A DNA stretch of 16,089 bases, from assembly GCA_947474875.1 (NCBI GenBank), contig CANJKY010000007.1, forward strand, positions 1 to 16,089. Reading direction: 5' to 3'. This stretch comes from Gemmataceae bacterium. Its GTDB lineage: Bacteria; Planctomycetota; Planctomycetia; Gemmatales; Gemmataceae. The position numbers and the translations under genes are program-made. This document shows positions 5,977 to 12,373 of this stretch, in pieces (within the stretch, counting starts at the first letter, position 1; each line of letters starts with the position of its first letter). The notes under the pieces were generated by a model, which searched no databases, had not been told where the DNA came from, and saw nothing but the letters and a program-made list of their open reading frames with translations.

Positions 5977-8256
5977 TTACCGCCGCATCAGCATCTCGTC
6001 CAGATTCAGCAGCACGTTGCACACGGTCGTCCACGCGGCCAGGTCGACCGCATCCGACCCCTTCGGCAGCGGGCCGACCGGGTCGGTCGCCAGCGCCTCG
6101 GCCTTCTTCGCGTCCTTCGAGTACGTCGCCTTCGACTCGTCGAACAGCGTCACCAGCCGCGACACCTCCTTGTCACTCGGCGGTCGACCGAGGCACGAGC
6201 GGAAGGCGAACGTCACCCGCTCCGCGGTCGTCTTCCCCTGCCCCGCCGTCTTGCGCGCCAGGGCCTGGGCCGCTTCCACGTACACCGGGTCGTTCAGCGT
6301 GACGAGCGCTTGCAGCGGGGTGTTGGTACGGATCCGCCGTAGGGTGCAGGCCTCGCGGCTGGGGGCGTCGAACGTGACCATGCTAGGGTACGGGCTGGTC
6401 CGCCGCCACTCGGTGTACAGCCCGCGGCGGTGGCGGTCCTCGCCGGCGCTCGGCTGCCAGTCCAGCCCGCCGCCGAACGCCGCGCTCAGCCCCAGGCTCG
6501 GCCGCAGCGGGCGGACCGACGGCCCGTACATCTTCGCGCTCAGCAGCCCGCTGACGGCCAACGCCTGATCCCGCACCGTCTCGGCCGACAGCCGGTATCG
6601 CGGCCCGCGGGCGTACAGCCGGTTGTCCAGGTCGCGCTCCTGGAGTTCGGGCGTGACCTTCGACGACTGCCGGTAGGTGGCCGACATCACCATCAGCTTC
6701 AGGATGTGTTTGATGTCCCACTTCTCCATGAACTCGACCGCCAGCCAGTCGAGCAACTCCGGGTGGCTGGGCAGTTCGCCCTGGGTGCCGAACTCTTCGG
6801 TGGTGCGGACCAGCCCGGTGCCGAAGATCTGCTCCCAGAACCGGTTCACCGTCACGCGGGCGGTCAGCGGGTTGTCCCTCGACACCAGCCACTTCGCCAT
6901 CGCCAGGCGGTTCGGCTCGCCGGCCGGCAGCGGGTGGAACGCCTGCGGCGTTCCTTCCGTCACCACCTCGCCGAGATCCATGAAATTGCCACGGAACTGG
7001 AGCTTCGTCACCCGCCGCTTGCCCTTCGGCAGTTCCTTCATCACCGGCACCGTCGCCTTCGGCTTCAGGTCGGCGGCCTTCTTGTTCAGCCCGTCGGTCA
7101 GTTTCTTCAGCGCGTCGGCGTCCTCCTTGTCCTTCAGCTTCACCTTCTGGAGCGCCGCCACCGCCGCCTGGTACTCTTCCCGCTTCGCCTTCTTCTCCGG
7201 GGTGTCGTCGAGCACGATCACCGGAGTCTCGTCGTTGCGGTCGGCGTCCTCGGTGTTGTTCAGGAGGGCGAAGAAGGCGAAATACTCCTTCTGCGTGATC
7301 GGGTCGTACTTGTGCGTGTGGCACTGGGCGCACGCCATGCTGGTGCCCATCCACACGGCCAGAGTGGTGTTCACCCGGTCCACCACGGCGGCGTTGCGGA
7401 ACTCCTCGTCGCTGGTGCCGCCCTCGCTGTTCGTCATGGTGTTGCGGTGGAACGCCGTCGCCGTGCGGGTCTCGTCGGTGGCGTCGGGCAGTAAATCCCC
7501 GGCGATCTGTTCGACGGTGAAGCGGTCGAACGGCTTGTTCGCGTTGAGCGCCTTGATGACGTAGTCGCGGTACGGCCAGATGGTGCGGGGCGGGTCGTCG
7601 GCGTACCCGGCGCTGTCCGCGTACCTGGCCAGGTCCAGCCACAGCCGCGCCCAGTGCTCGCCGAACGCTGGTTTCGCCAGCATCCGGTCCACCATCTTCT
7701 CGTAGGCGTTCGCGCTCTTGTCGTTGACGAACTCGTCCACCTCGGCGACGGTCGGCGGCAGGCCGGTCAGGTCGAGGGCGACGCGGCGAACGAGGGCGTA
7801 CCGGTCGGCCTCGGGGGACGGCTTCAGGCCGTCCTTCGCCAGTCGCTGCTGAGCGAACGCATCAATCGGATGAGGGGAACCGGCCGGAACAGCCGGGCGG
7901 GACGGTTTCACGTAGCTCCAGTGGGTGGCGTACTTCCCGCCCTGCTTCACCCACGCCGTCAGCGTCTCGATCTCCTTCGCCGTCAGCTTCTTGCCGGTCT
8001 TCGGCGGGGGCATGAGCATGTCTGCGTCGGCCGACGCCACGCGGGCAATCAGTTCGCTATCGTCCGGCTTGCCCGGCGTGAGCGCCTTCAGCGCTCCTTC
8101 CTGCGTGTCCAGGCGGAGCTTCCCCTTCCGCTCCTTCTCGTCCGGCCCGTGGCAGGCGAAGCAGTTGTTCGACAGGATCGGCCGCACGTCGCGGTTGAAA
8201 TCCACGTCGGCGCGAACGACGGCCGGGAGCAGCAGAAGCGGAAGCACGAATCGCAT
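5977..8256 (-). CDS. Planctomycete cytochrome-like protein with PSCyt1, DUF1549 and DUF1553 domains
   Basis: 759-residue exported protein, the usual upstream partner of DUF1501 proteins; its reaction is not established. The chosen ATG at 8256 gives a short signal peptide (hydrophobic 3-14, cleavage near VVRA at 13-16); a longer in-frame start at 8406 would run through the hairpin at 8340-8400 and is rejected. Domains: PSCyt1-type cytochrome c domain at about 18-100 with heme motif CFACH (C32, C35, H36) and likely axial methionine in LMPPP (M82); DUF1549 at about 120-325 (LDLTGLPP, HWARLWLDLARYADS) ending with a second CAQCH (C309, C312, H313); a lysine-rich helical linker near 340-400; DUF1553 at about 455-720 (VNRFWEQIFGTGLV, MVMSATYRQSS, RRIRTNTPLQALVTLNDP). 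No clear Shine-Dalgarno precedes the start. Two CxxCH motifs suggest heme attachment in the periplasm. Confidence 0.93.
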   Translation of the reverse strand: MRFVLPLLLLPAVVRADVDFNRDVRPILSNNCFACHGPDEKERKGKLRLDTQEGALKALTPGKPDDSELIARVASADADMLMPPPKTGKKLTAKEIETLTAWVKQGGKYATHWSYVKPSRPAVPAGSPHPIDAFAQQRLAKDGLKPSPEADRYALVRRVALDLTGLPPTVAEVDEFVNDKSANAYEKMVDRMLAKPAFGEHWARLWLDLARYADSAGYADDPPRTIWPYRDYVIKALNANKPFDRFTVEQIAGDLLPDATDETRTATAFHRNTMTNSEGGTSDEEFRNAAVVDRVNTTLAVWMGTSMACAQCHTHKYDPITQKEYFAFFALLNNTEDADRNDETPVIVLDDTPEKKAKREEYQAAVAALQKVKLKDKEDADALKKLTDGLNKKAADLKPKATVPVMKELPKGKRRVTKLQFRGNFMDLGEVVTEGTPQAFHPLPAGEPNRLAMAKWLVSRDNPLTARVTVNRFWEQIFGTGLVRTTEEFGTQGELPSHPELLDWLAVEFMEKWDIKHILKLMVMSATYRQSSKVTPELQERDLDNRLYARGPRYRLSAETVRDQALAVSGLLSAKMYGPSVRPLRPSLGLSAAFGGGLDWQPSAGEDRHRRGLYTEWRRTSPYPSMVTFDAPSREACTLRRIRTNTPLQALVTLNDPVYVEAAQALARKTAGQGKTTAERVTFAFRSCLGRPPSDKEVSRLVTLFDESKATYSKDAKKAEALATDPVGPLPKGSDAVDLAAWTTVCNVLLNLDEMLMRR

Positions 8257-8339
8257 GATGAGAGGACCGACGCGAGGCGGGGCAGGCGGATGTGTGTATT
8301 GTGCCCGGCATCGGACGGGGAGGCAACGCCCAAGCAATA

Positions 8340-8400
8340 GAACCGCGACCGGAGGGAGCGGGTGGCAAGCAAGCCCACCCGCTCCCTCCGGTCGCGGTTC
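8340..8400. repeat. Perfect 26-bp intergenic inverted repeat (hairpin)
   Basis: Arms 8340-8365 and 8375-8400 are perfect reverse complements, with a 9-base loop CAAGCAAGC. The outer end reads GAACCGCGACC. It lies just past the stop of the TIGR03067 gene at 8415 and before the start of the DUF1553 gene at 8256. There is no T-run on either side, so it is not a standard intrinsic terminator. It may still block transcription or protect a 3' end, and resembles a dispersed palindromic repeat. Confidence 0.93.
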
Positions 8401-8414
8401 CACCAATCACCCGG

Positions 8415-8906
8415 TCACTTGTCCTTCTCGTCCTTGTCCTCTTTCACCCGCTTCAGAGTGATGACGGCCACGTTCTTGCCATCCGACTTCATCTCCGCCG
8501 GCCGCACGCCCTTCGCCCCGCCCTCGGACACGCAGATCTTGAGCGTGTCGCCTTCCAACTCGTAGATGGCCAGCATCGGGTTGCTCTTCTCGATCAGGTC
8601 GAGCGACTTCGGCGTGGTGGACGGGTCGATCTTGTAGTCGATCGCGTCCGGCTTGCCGTCGCCGCGGTCGGCGGCCACCTTCCCGTCCTTGAACGTCAGC
8701 TTCAGTTTGGTGACCTCGCCGGGCGGCGGGCCGCCGGCGGCGCCGCCCAGGTCGAACGTCTCCACCTTCCAGGTACCCTGGATGGCGTCCTCGTCCTTCA
8801 CCTTGCCTTTTTCTTTCGGCACCGGGGCGGCCAGGACGTAGCCGACCAGCCCGACGCCGCCGAACGCGAACGCGGCGGCGACCACAGACGCGAGGGTGCG
8901 ACGCAT
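8415..8906 (-). CDS. Exported TIGR03067-domain protein (paralogue 1)
   Basis: 163-residue exported protein of the TIGR03067 type, a family abundant in planctomycetes and of unknown function. The signal peptide spans about 1-27 (RR at 2-3, hydrophobic 8-25, cleavage near VLA-AP). The mature part begins APVPKEK and holds the family opening AIQGTWKVETFD (41-52), the central LDLIEKSNPMLAIYELEGD, and KICVSEG followed by VRP. It ends in a charged tail KEDKDEKDK. GGAGG at 8913-8917 is six bases before the ATG, which fixes the start. The next gene upstream (8944-9429) is a clear paralogue, 37 bases away and in the same direction, so the two are probably co-transcribed. A perfect hairpin follows the stop. 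Confidence 0.9.
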   Translation of the reverse strand: MRRTLASVVAAAFAFGGVGLVGYVLAAPVPKEKGKVKDEDAIQGTWKVETFDLGGAAGGPPPGEVTKLKLTFKDGKVAADRGDGKPDAIDYKIDPSTTPKSLDLIEKSNPMLAIYELEGDTLKICVSEGGAKGVRPAEMKSDGKNVAVITLKRVKEDKDEKDK

Positions 8907-8943
8907 GCGAGACCTCCGGACGTGAGGTGTGGGCCGGGGCCGG

Positions 8944-9429
8944 TTACTTGTCCTTCTTGTCTTCCTTCTTCTCCTCGTCCTTCACCCGCTTGAACGTGAC
9001 CACCACCGTCCGCATGCCGCCCGCCTTGAACTCCGTCGGCCGGACGGCGTTCTGCCCCTCGGACATGCAGAGTTTGAACGTGTCCCCGTCCAACTCGTAG
9101 ATGCCGGGGGCGGTGCGGCCGTCGGAGATCAGGTCGATGGTCTTCGGCTTGGCCGCCGGGTCCAGCTTGTACTCGCCGTCCCTGCCCTGCCCGCCGGGGC
9201 CGCCGCCCACGCTCAGCTTGCCGTCCTTCTTGAACACGAACCGCATCTGGTCGAGCATCTCCTTCGGCGGGGCGCCCGGCCCGTTCCCGCCCGCGTCGAA
9301 CGACTCGATCTTCCAACTGCCCTGGATGGCGTCCTCGTCCTTAACGTCCTTCTTCTCTTTCGGCACGGGGGCGGCGACGAGGCCGACGGCGGTTGCGAAC
9401 AGCACCGCGGATGCGAGGGTCAGACGCAT
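8944..9429 (-). CDS. Exported TIGR03067-domain protein (paralogue 2)
   Basis: 161-residue exported paralogue of the gene immediately downstream. The ATG at 9429 is preferred over an upstream in-frame one at 9501 because it places a signal peptide at the very start (MRLTLASAVLFATAVGLVAA, cleavage near residue 19). The mature proteins align along their whole length: APVPKEK, VKDEDAIQGSWKIESFD, GIYELDGDTFKLCMSEG, AVRPTEF, VTFKRVKDE. The centre differs by a glycine-rich stretch (GGGPGGQGRDGE). The charged tail EEKKEDKKDK parallels that of the paralogue. No good Shine-Dalgarno is seen. Function unknown; likely periplasmic. Confidence 0.88.
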   Translation of the reverse strand: MRLTLASAVLFATAVGLVAAPVPKEKKDVKDEDAIQGSWKIESFDAGGNGPGAPPKEMLDQMRFVFKKDGKLSVGGGPGGQGRDGEYKLDPAAKPKTIDLISDGRTAPGIYELDGDTFKLCMSEGQNAVRPTEFKAGGMRTVVVTFKRVKDEEKKEDKKDK

Positions 9430-9525
9430 GGGTTGGTCCGAGGAACTGGGGAATGGGATACCAACGACAGTATCAGAACTACGCCGGCCGGGGGGTCGCA
9501 TTTCGACCGAATTCCACCCGACCGG

Positions 9526-10632
9526 TCAGTTTTCGACCACCAGCAGCGGTTCGCCCAGCACGTCCCACTTCGGCCGTACACCGAGGCCAGGAGCGGTGGA
9601 CGCCGCCATGCGGCCGTTCGCCCGCTTCGGGGCGCCGTCGGCATGGCTCACCGTCACGTAGCTGTTGAAGTCGGTGCTGGTGAACCGGAGTTCTTCCGGG
9701 GTGCTGTGTGCCAGGTGGGAAATCGCCGCCGTCACGATGTCGCCGCCCCAACTGTCTTCGAGCGTCATGCCGATGCCCAGGTGAACGAGCAGGTCACGGG
9801 CCTGCTTCGTCTTCGTCAGCCCGCCGAGCTTGCTGATCTTCAGGTTCACCACGTCCATCGCCCGGTCGTTCACGGCGCGCAACAGCATGTCCAACGAATC
9901 GACGTTCTCGTCCAGCACGAACGGGTGGTCGGTGTTCCGCCGCACGGCCAGGCACTCCTCGTAGCTGCGGCACGGCTGTTCGATGTACACGTCCAGGTCC
10001 CGCACCGCCCGCACCACCCGCTGCGCCTCGTGCTGCGTCCAGCCGGTGTTCGCGTCGGCCACCAGTCGGTCGCCGGGCTTGAGCACCGCCGCCACCTGCC
10101 GGATGCGGGCGATGTCCGTGTCCGGGTCGCCGCCCACCTTCAGCTGGAACCGGGTGTACCCGTCCGCCCGGTACCCGGCCACGTTCGCCGCCATCGCGTC
10201 CGGCTCGGCCTGGGAGATGGCCCGGTACAGCACCACGTCGTCACCGTACCGCCCGCCGAGCAGCACGCACACCGGCAGCCCGGCCGCCTGCCCGAGGATG
10301 TCCCAGCAGGCCATGTCGATGCCGGACTTCACATACGGGTGGCCCTGGAGCGCCGCGTCCATCCGCCTGTTCAGCTTCAGCAGCTGCGTCGGGTCTTCGC
10401 CGATCAGGTGCGGGCCGAGTTCCCGGATCCCCGCCCGCACCCCGGCGGCGTAGGCCGGCAGGTAGAACGGCCCGAGCGGGCACACCTCGCCCACCCCCCG
10501 AACGCCGGCGTCGGTGTCCACCACCACCACCGTGCTGTCGAACACCGACACCGCCTTCCCGCCCGACCACTTGTAGCTGCCCTCGACCAGCGGCAGTTCG
10601 ACCCGGTGGCAGGCGATGCGGGTGATCTTCAC
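9526..10632 (-). CDS. Enolase-superfamily enzyme (mandelate racemase/muconate lactonizing type)
   Basis: 368-residue cytoplasmic enzyme, full length for the family, expected to use Mg2+ to remove a proton next to a carboxylate. The capping domain (1-125) is followed by the barrel. Metal ligands are D193 (LVADANTG), E218 (YIEQP) and D241 or E242 (VLDEN). On the second barrel strand the usual K-x-K reads Q163-L-K165, leaving one lysine; K265/K268 (NLKISKLGG) provide the lysine on the opposite side. LEDSWGGD (291-298) follows. This best fits the muconate-lactonizing/dipeptide-epimerase/hydroxyproline-dehydratase branch; the substrate cannot be told by eye. The start is GTG at 10632: GGAG lies six bases upstream and the protein begins exactly at the family start; a longer frame reaching 11031 overlaps the divergent gene. 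It heads the long minus-strand block. Confidence 0.88.
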   Translation of the reverse strand: MKITRIACHRVELPLVEGSYKWSGGKAVSVFDSTVVVVDTDAGVRGVGEVCPLGPFYLPAYAAGVRAGIRELGPHLIGEDPTQLLKLNRRMDAALQGHPYVKSGIDMACWDILGQAAGLPVCVLLGGRYGDDVVLYRAISQAEPDAMAANVAGYRADGYTRFQLKVGGDPDTDIARIRQVAAVLKPGDRLVADANTGWTQHEAQRVVRAVRDLDVYIEQPCRSYEECLAVRRNTDHPFVLDENVDSLDMLLRAVNDRAMDVVNLKISKLGGLTKTKQARDLLVHLGIGMTLEDSWGGDIVTAAISHLAHSTPEELRFTSTDFNSYVTVSHADGAPKRANGRMAASTAPGLGVRPKWDVLGEPLLVVEN

Positions 10633-10638
10633 AAGTGG

Positions 10639-10642
10639 CTCC
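10639..10642 (-). promoter_or_regulatory. Shine-Dalgarno deciding the GTG start of the enolase-family gene
   Basis: GGAG on the minus strand lies six bases before the GTG at 10632-10630. No in-frame ATG occurs near the conserved N-terminus, so this site supports the GTG initiation codon. Confidence 0.6.
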
Positions 10643-10750
10643 GGGTGCGGAATGGGTGTGTGGAGGAGAGTAGCGAACCCGCCGCGATTCGGCACTTTCC
10701 GGTTGCACCCGGCCGGCGGATAACGGTGAATGGTGCTTGTCCCGCCCGCC

Positions 10751-10754
10751 GGAG
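10751..10754 (+). promoter_or_regulatory. Shine-Dalgarno deciding the GTG start of the SGNH-like gene
   Basis: GGAG is eight bases before GTG 10763, which begins directly with a hydrophobic signal peptide. The alternative in-frame ATG at 10730 has no well-spaced ribosome site and would add eleven non-hydrophobic residues. Confidence 0.55.
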
Positions 10755-10762
10755 CCTGTCCC

Positions 10763-11716
10763 GTGATCCTTGCCACCCTCGCTGCCGCACTGCTCGCCCC
10801 CGCGGCCGATCCACCGAAGAACCCGTTCGAGTTCGCCGACGGCGACCGGGTGGTGTTCCTCGGCGGCACGCTGATCGAACGCGAGCAGAAGTACGGATAC
10901 TGGGAACTCGCGCTGACGTTGCTGAACAAGGATAAGCGGGTGTCGTTCCGCAACCTGGGGTGGAGCGGGGACACGGTGTGGTGCGAGAGCCGCGGCAGCT
11001 TCGACGGGCCGAAGAAGGGGTACGAGAACACCGTCGCGCTGGTGAAGGAGTTGAAGCCGACGGTGATCGTGATCTGCTACGGGCACGTCGAGAGCTTCGA
11101 CGGCGAGGCCGGGGTGAAGAAGTTTACCGAGGGGCTGGAGAAGCTGATCGACGGGGTGAGCGGGACGAAGGCCCGCGTGGTGCTGATGTCCCCGACGCCG
11201 TTCGAGGACGTAAAGCCGACGACCGACGCGAAGGTCCGGAACGAGAGCCTGGGGCGGTACGTGACGGCTATGAAGGGCGTGGCGGAAAAGCGGGATCTGG
11301 GGTTCGTGAACCTGTTCGGACGGCTGACGGTGTTCCCCGACTCCACCCCGCGGACGGTGAACGGGGTGCATTTCGACGCCGCCGGGTACGCGCGAACAGC
11401 TCGCGCGCTGACCGCGGGCGATCTGGACCGGGCGTGGACTGGGGCTGCCGGGGGGCCGGCCGCCGACCCGCGGAACGACGAGTTGCCCAGGCAGAAGCAG
11501 GACATCACGCCCGAGCTGATGCGGGACTCGGTCCGCGAGAAGATCGTCGCCAAGAACGAGCTGTTCTTCCACCGCTGGCGGCCGCAGAACCAGACGTACC
11601 TGTTCGGGTTCCGCAAGCACGAGCAGGGGAACAACGCGAAGGAGGTCGCCGAATTCGACCCGCTGGTGGAGAAAGCCGAGAAGCAGATCGCCGAATTGCT
11701 GAAGAAGCCGAAGTGA
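10763..11716 (+). CDS. Exported SGNH/GDSL-fold protein with degenerate catalytic blocks
   Basis: 317-residue exported protein of the SGNH hydrolase fold, of the subfamily often found with or fused to PVC-type heme-binding proteins. Starting at GTG 10763 gives a short signal peptide (1-15, MILATLAAALLAPAA). Four blocks are recognisable: VVFLGGTLIER (30-40, in place of GDS), FRNLGWSGDT (62-71), ICYGHVES (104-111, in place of GxND) and VNGVHFDAAGY (199-209, in place of DxxH). Thus the serine nucleophile, the oxyanion asparagine and the catalytic aspartate are all replaced; only H203 of the usual set remains. A C-terminal part (250-317) with FFHRWRPQNQTYLFGFRKHE is characteristic of this subfamily. 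The large heme-binding protein is two genes downstream. It may be a binding protein or use another mechanism; hydrolase activity should not be assumed. Confidence 0.85.
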   Translation: MILATLAAALLAPAADPPKNPFEFADGDRVVFLGGTLIEREQKYGYWELALTLLNKDKRVSFRNLGWSGDTVWCESRGSFDGPKKGYENTVALVKELKPTVIVICYGHVESFDGEAGVKKFTEGLEKLIDGVSGTKARVVLMSPTPFEDVKPTTDAKVRNESLGRYVTAMKGVAEKRDLGFVNLFGRLTVFPDSTPRTVNGVHFDAAGYARTARALTAGDLDRAWTGAAGGPAADPRNDELPRQKQDITPELMRDSVREKIVAKNELFFHRWRPQNQTYLFGFRKHEQGNNAKEVAEFDPLVEKAEKQIAELLKKPK

Positions 11717-11723
11717 GCTGACC

Positions 11724-11752
11724 AAGCCGACGGACAGCCGTCCGTCGGCTTT
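11724..11752 (+). terminator. Terminator-like hairpin between SGNH-like and DUF4870 genes
   Basis: Perfect 12-bp stem (11724-11735 with 11740-11751, arm AAGCCGACGGAC) with a 4-base AGCC loop, starting seven bases after the SGNH stop. Only three T follow (11750-11752) before the GAAGGAG ribosome site of the next gene, so termination may be partial. It shares the AAGCC ends and the AGCC loop with the strong terminator at 4067-4099. Confidence 0.65.
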
Positions 11753-11764
11753 GAAGGAGCGACC

Positions 11765-12292
11765 ATGCCCGCTGATGCCCCTCTCGACGACCGCCCCGAC
11801 CCGCGGGGCGATGCCCCCCGCGCCCGCCGCCGCGACCCGGACGACCGGCACGACGACGAGGACGACGACCGCTGGCGACCCGCCCGCCACTACGATGAGG
11901 ACGGGTACGAGATCACCTCGAACGACCAGATGTGGGCCATCTTCGCCCACGTCGGCGTGTTCGTCGTCTCGTTCCTCGCCCCGCTCATCATCTTCTTCGC
12001 CTACGGCGACAAGTCGGAGTTCGTCAAGCGGCACGCGCGGGAGTCGCTCAACCACCAGATCGCGATCACCCTGTACACGTTCCTGTGGCTGGCGGTGGCC
12101 GGCCTGATCGGGTTCGTGGTCGGCATGGCGGCGGAATCGATGGCCGCCGGGTTCTTCACCGGGTACATCCTGTTCATGCTCGGGGCGGTCGCGCTCGGCA
12201 TCAAGAACATGGTGGTCATCGTCCTGGCCACCCTCGCCGCGTCGAAGTACAAGCACTACCGCTACCCGATGAGCATCCGCCTGTTGGGGTGA
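11765..12292 (+). CDS. DUF4870 membrane protein
   Basis: 175-residue inner-membrane protein of the DUF4870 family, function unknown. The first 50 residues are a disordered, aspartate/arginine-rich cytoplasmic extension (for example RRRDPDDRHDDEDDDRW), unusual compared with the compact family core. Three hydrophobic segments follow at about 56-79, 97-123 and 131-160. Family marks are NDQMWAIFAHVG (53-64), FVKRHARESLNHQIA (around 85-100) and the ending YRYPMSIRLL. AAGGAG lies five bases before the ATG, giving a strong ribosome site just after the hairpin at 11724-11752. It stands between the SGNH-like and the heme-binding genes, but nothing shows that it works with them. Confidence 0.9.
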   Translation: MPADAPLDDRPDPRGDAPRARRRDPDDRHDDEDDDRWRPARHYDEDGYEITSNDQMWAIFAHVGVFVVSFLAPLIIFFAYGDKSEFVKRHARESLNHQIAITLYTFLWLAVAGLIGFVVGMAAESMAAGFFTGYILFMLGAVALGIKNMVVIVLATLAASKYKHYRYPMSIRLLG

Positions 12293-12306
12293 ATCCCGCC
12301 GCTACG

Positions 12307-12361
12307 CCGCAATAGTCCCCCGACGCCGCTTGCGGCGTTGCCCTCCGCAATAGCCCTCCGA
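12307..12361 (+). repeat. Short direct repeats flanking a small palindrome
   Basis: CCGCAATAGTCCCCCGA (12307-12323) recurs as CCGCAATAGCCCTCCGA (12345-12361), 15 of 17 identical. Between and partly overlapping them, CGACGCCGC (12321-12329) and GCGGCGTTG (12332-12340) form a hairpin. This occupies most of the 81-base gap before the heme-binding gene; no other signal is seen there. Confidence 0.6.
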
Positions 12362-12373
12362 GACCCCTCATCC

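Noticed and set aside
8257..8406. N-terminal extension of the DUF1553 protein
   Set aside because: It translates one arm of the perfect hairpin and other spacer sequence; the ATG at 8256 begins with a proper signal peptide.
8929..10935. 668-codon plus-strand open frame
   Set aside because: Antisense to the TIGR03067 paralogue and the enolase-family gene; composition is typical of a shadow frame.
10633..11031. N-terminal extension of the enolase-family protein
   Set aside because: It would overlap the divergent SGNH-like gene; GTG 10632 has a Shine-Dalgarno and matches the family start.
10241..12256. 671-codon minus-strand open frame over three genes
   Set aside because: It overlaps the SGNH-like, DUF4870 and enolase-family genes out of frame and has no recognisable domain.
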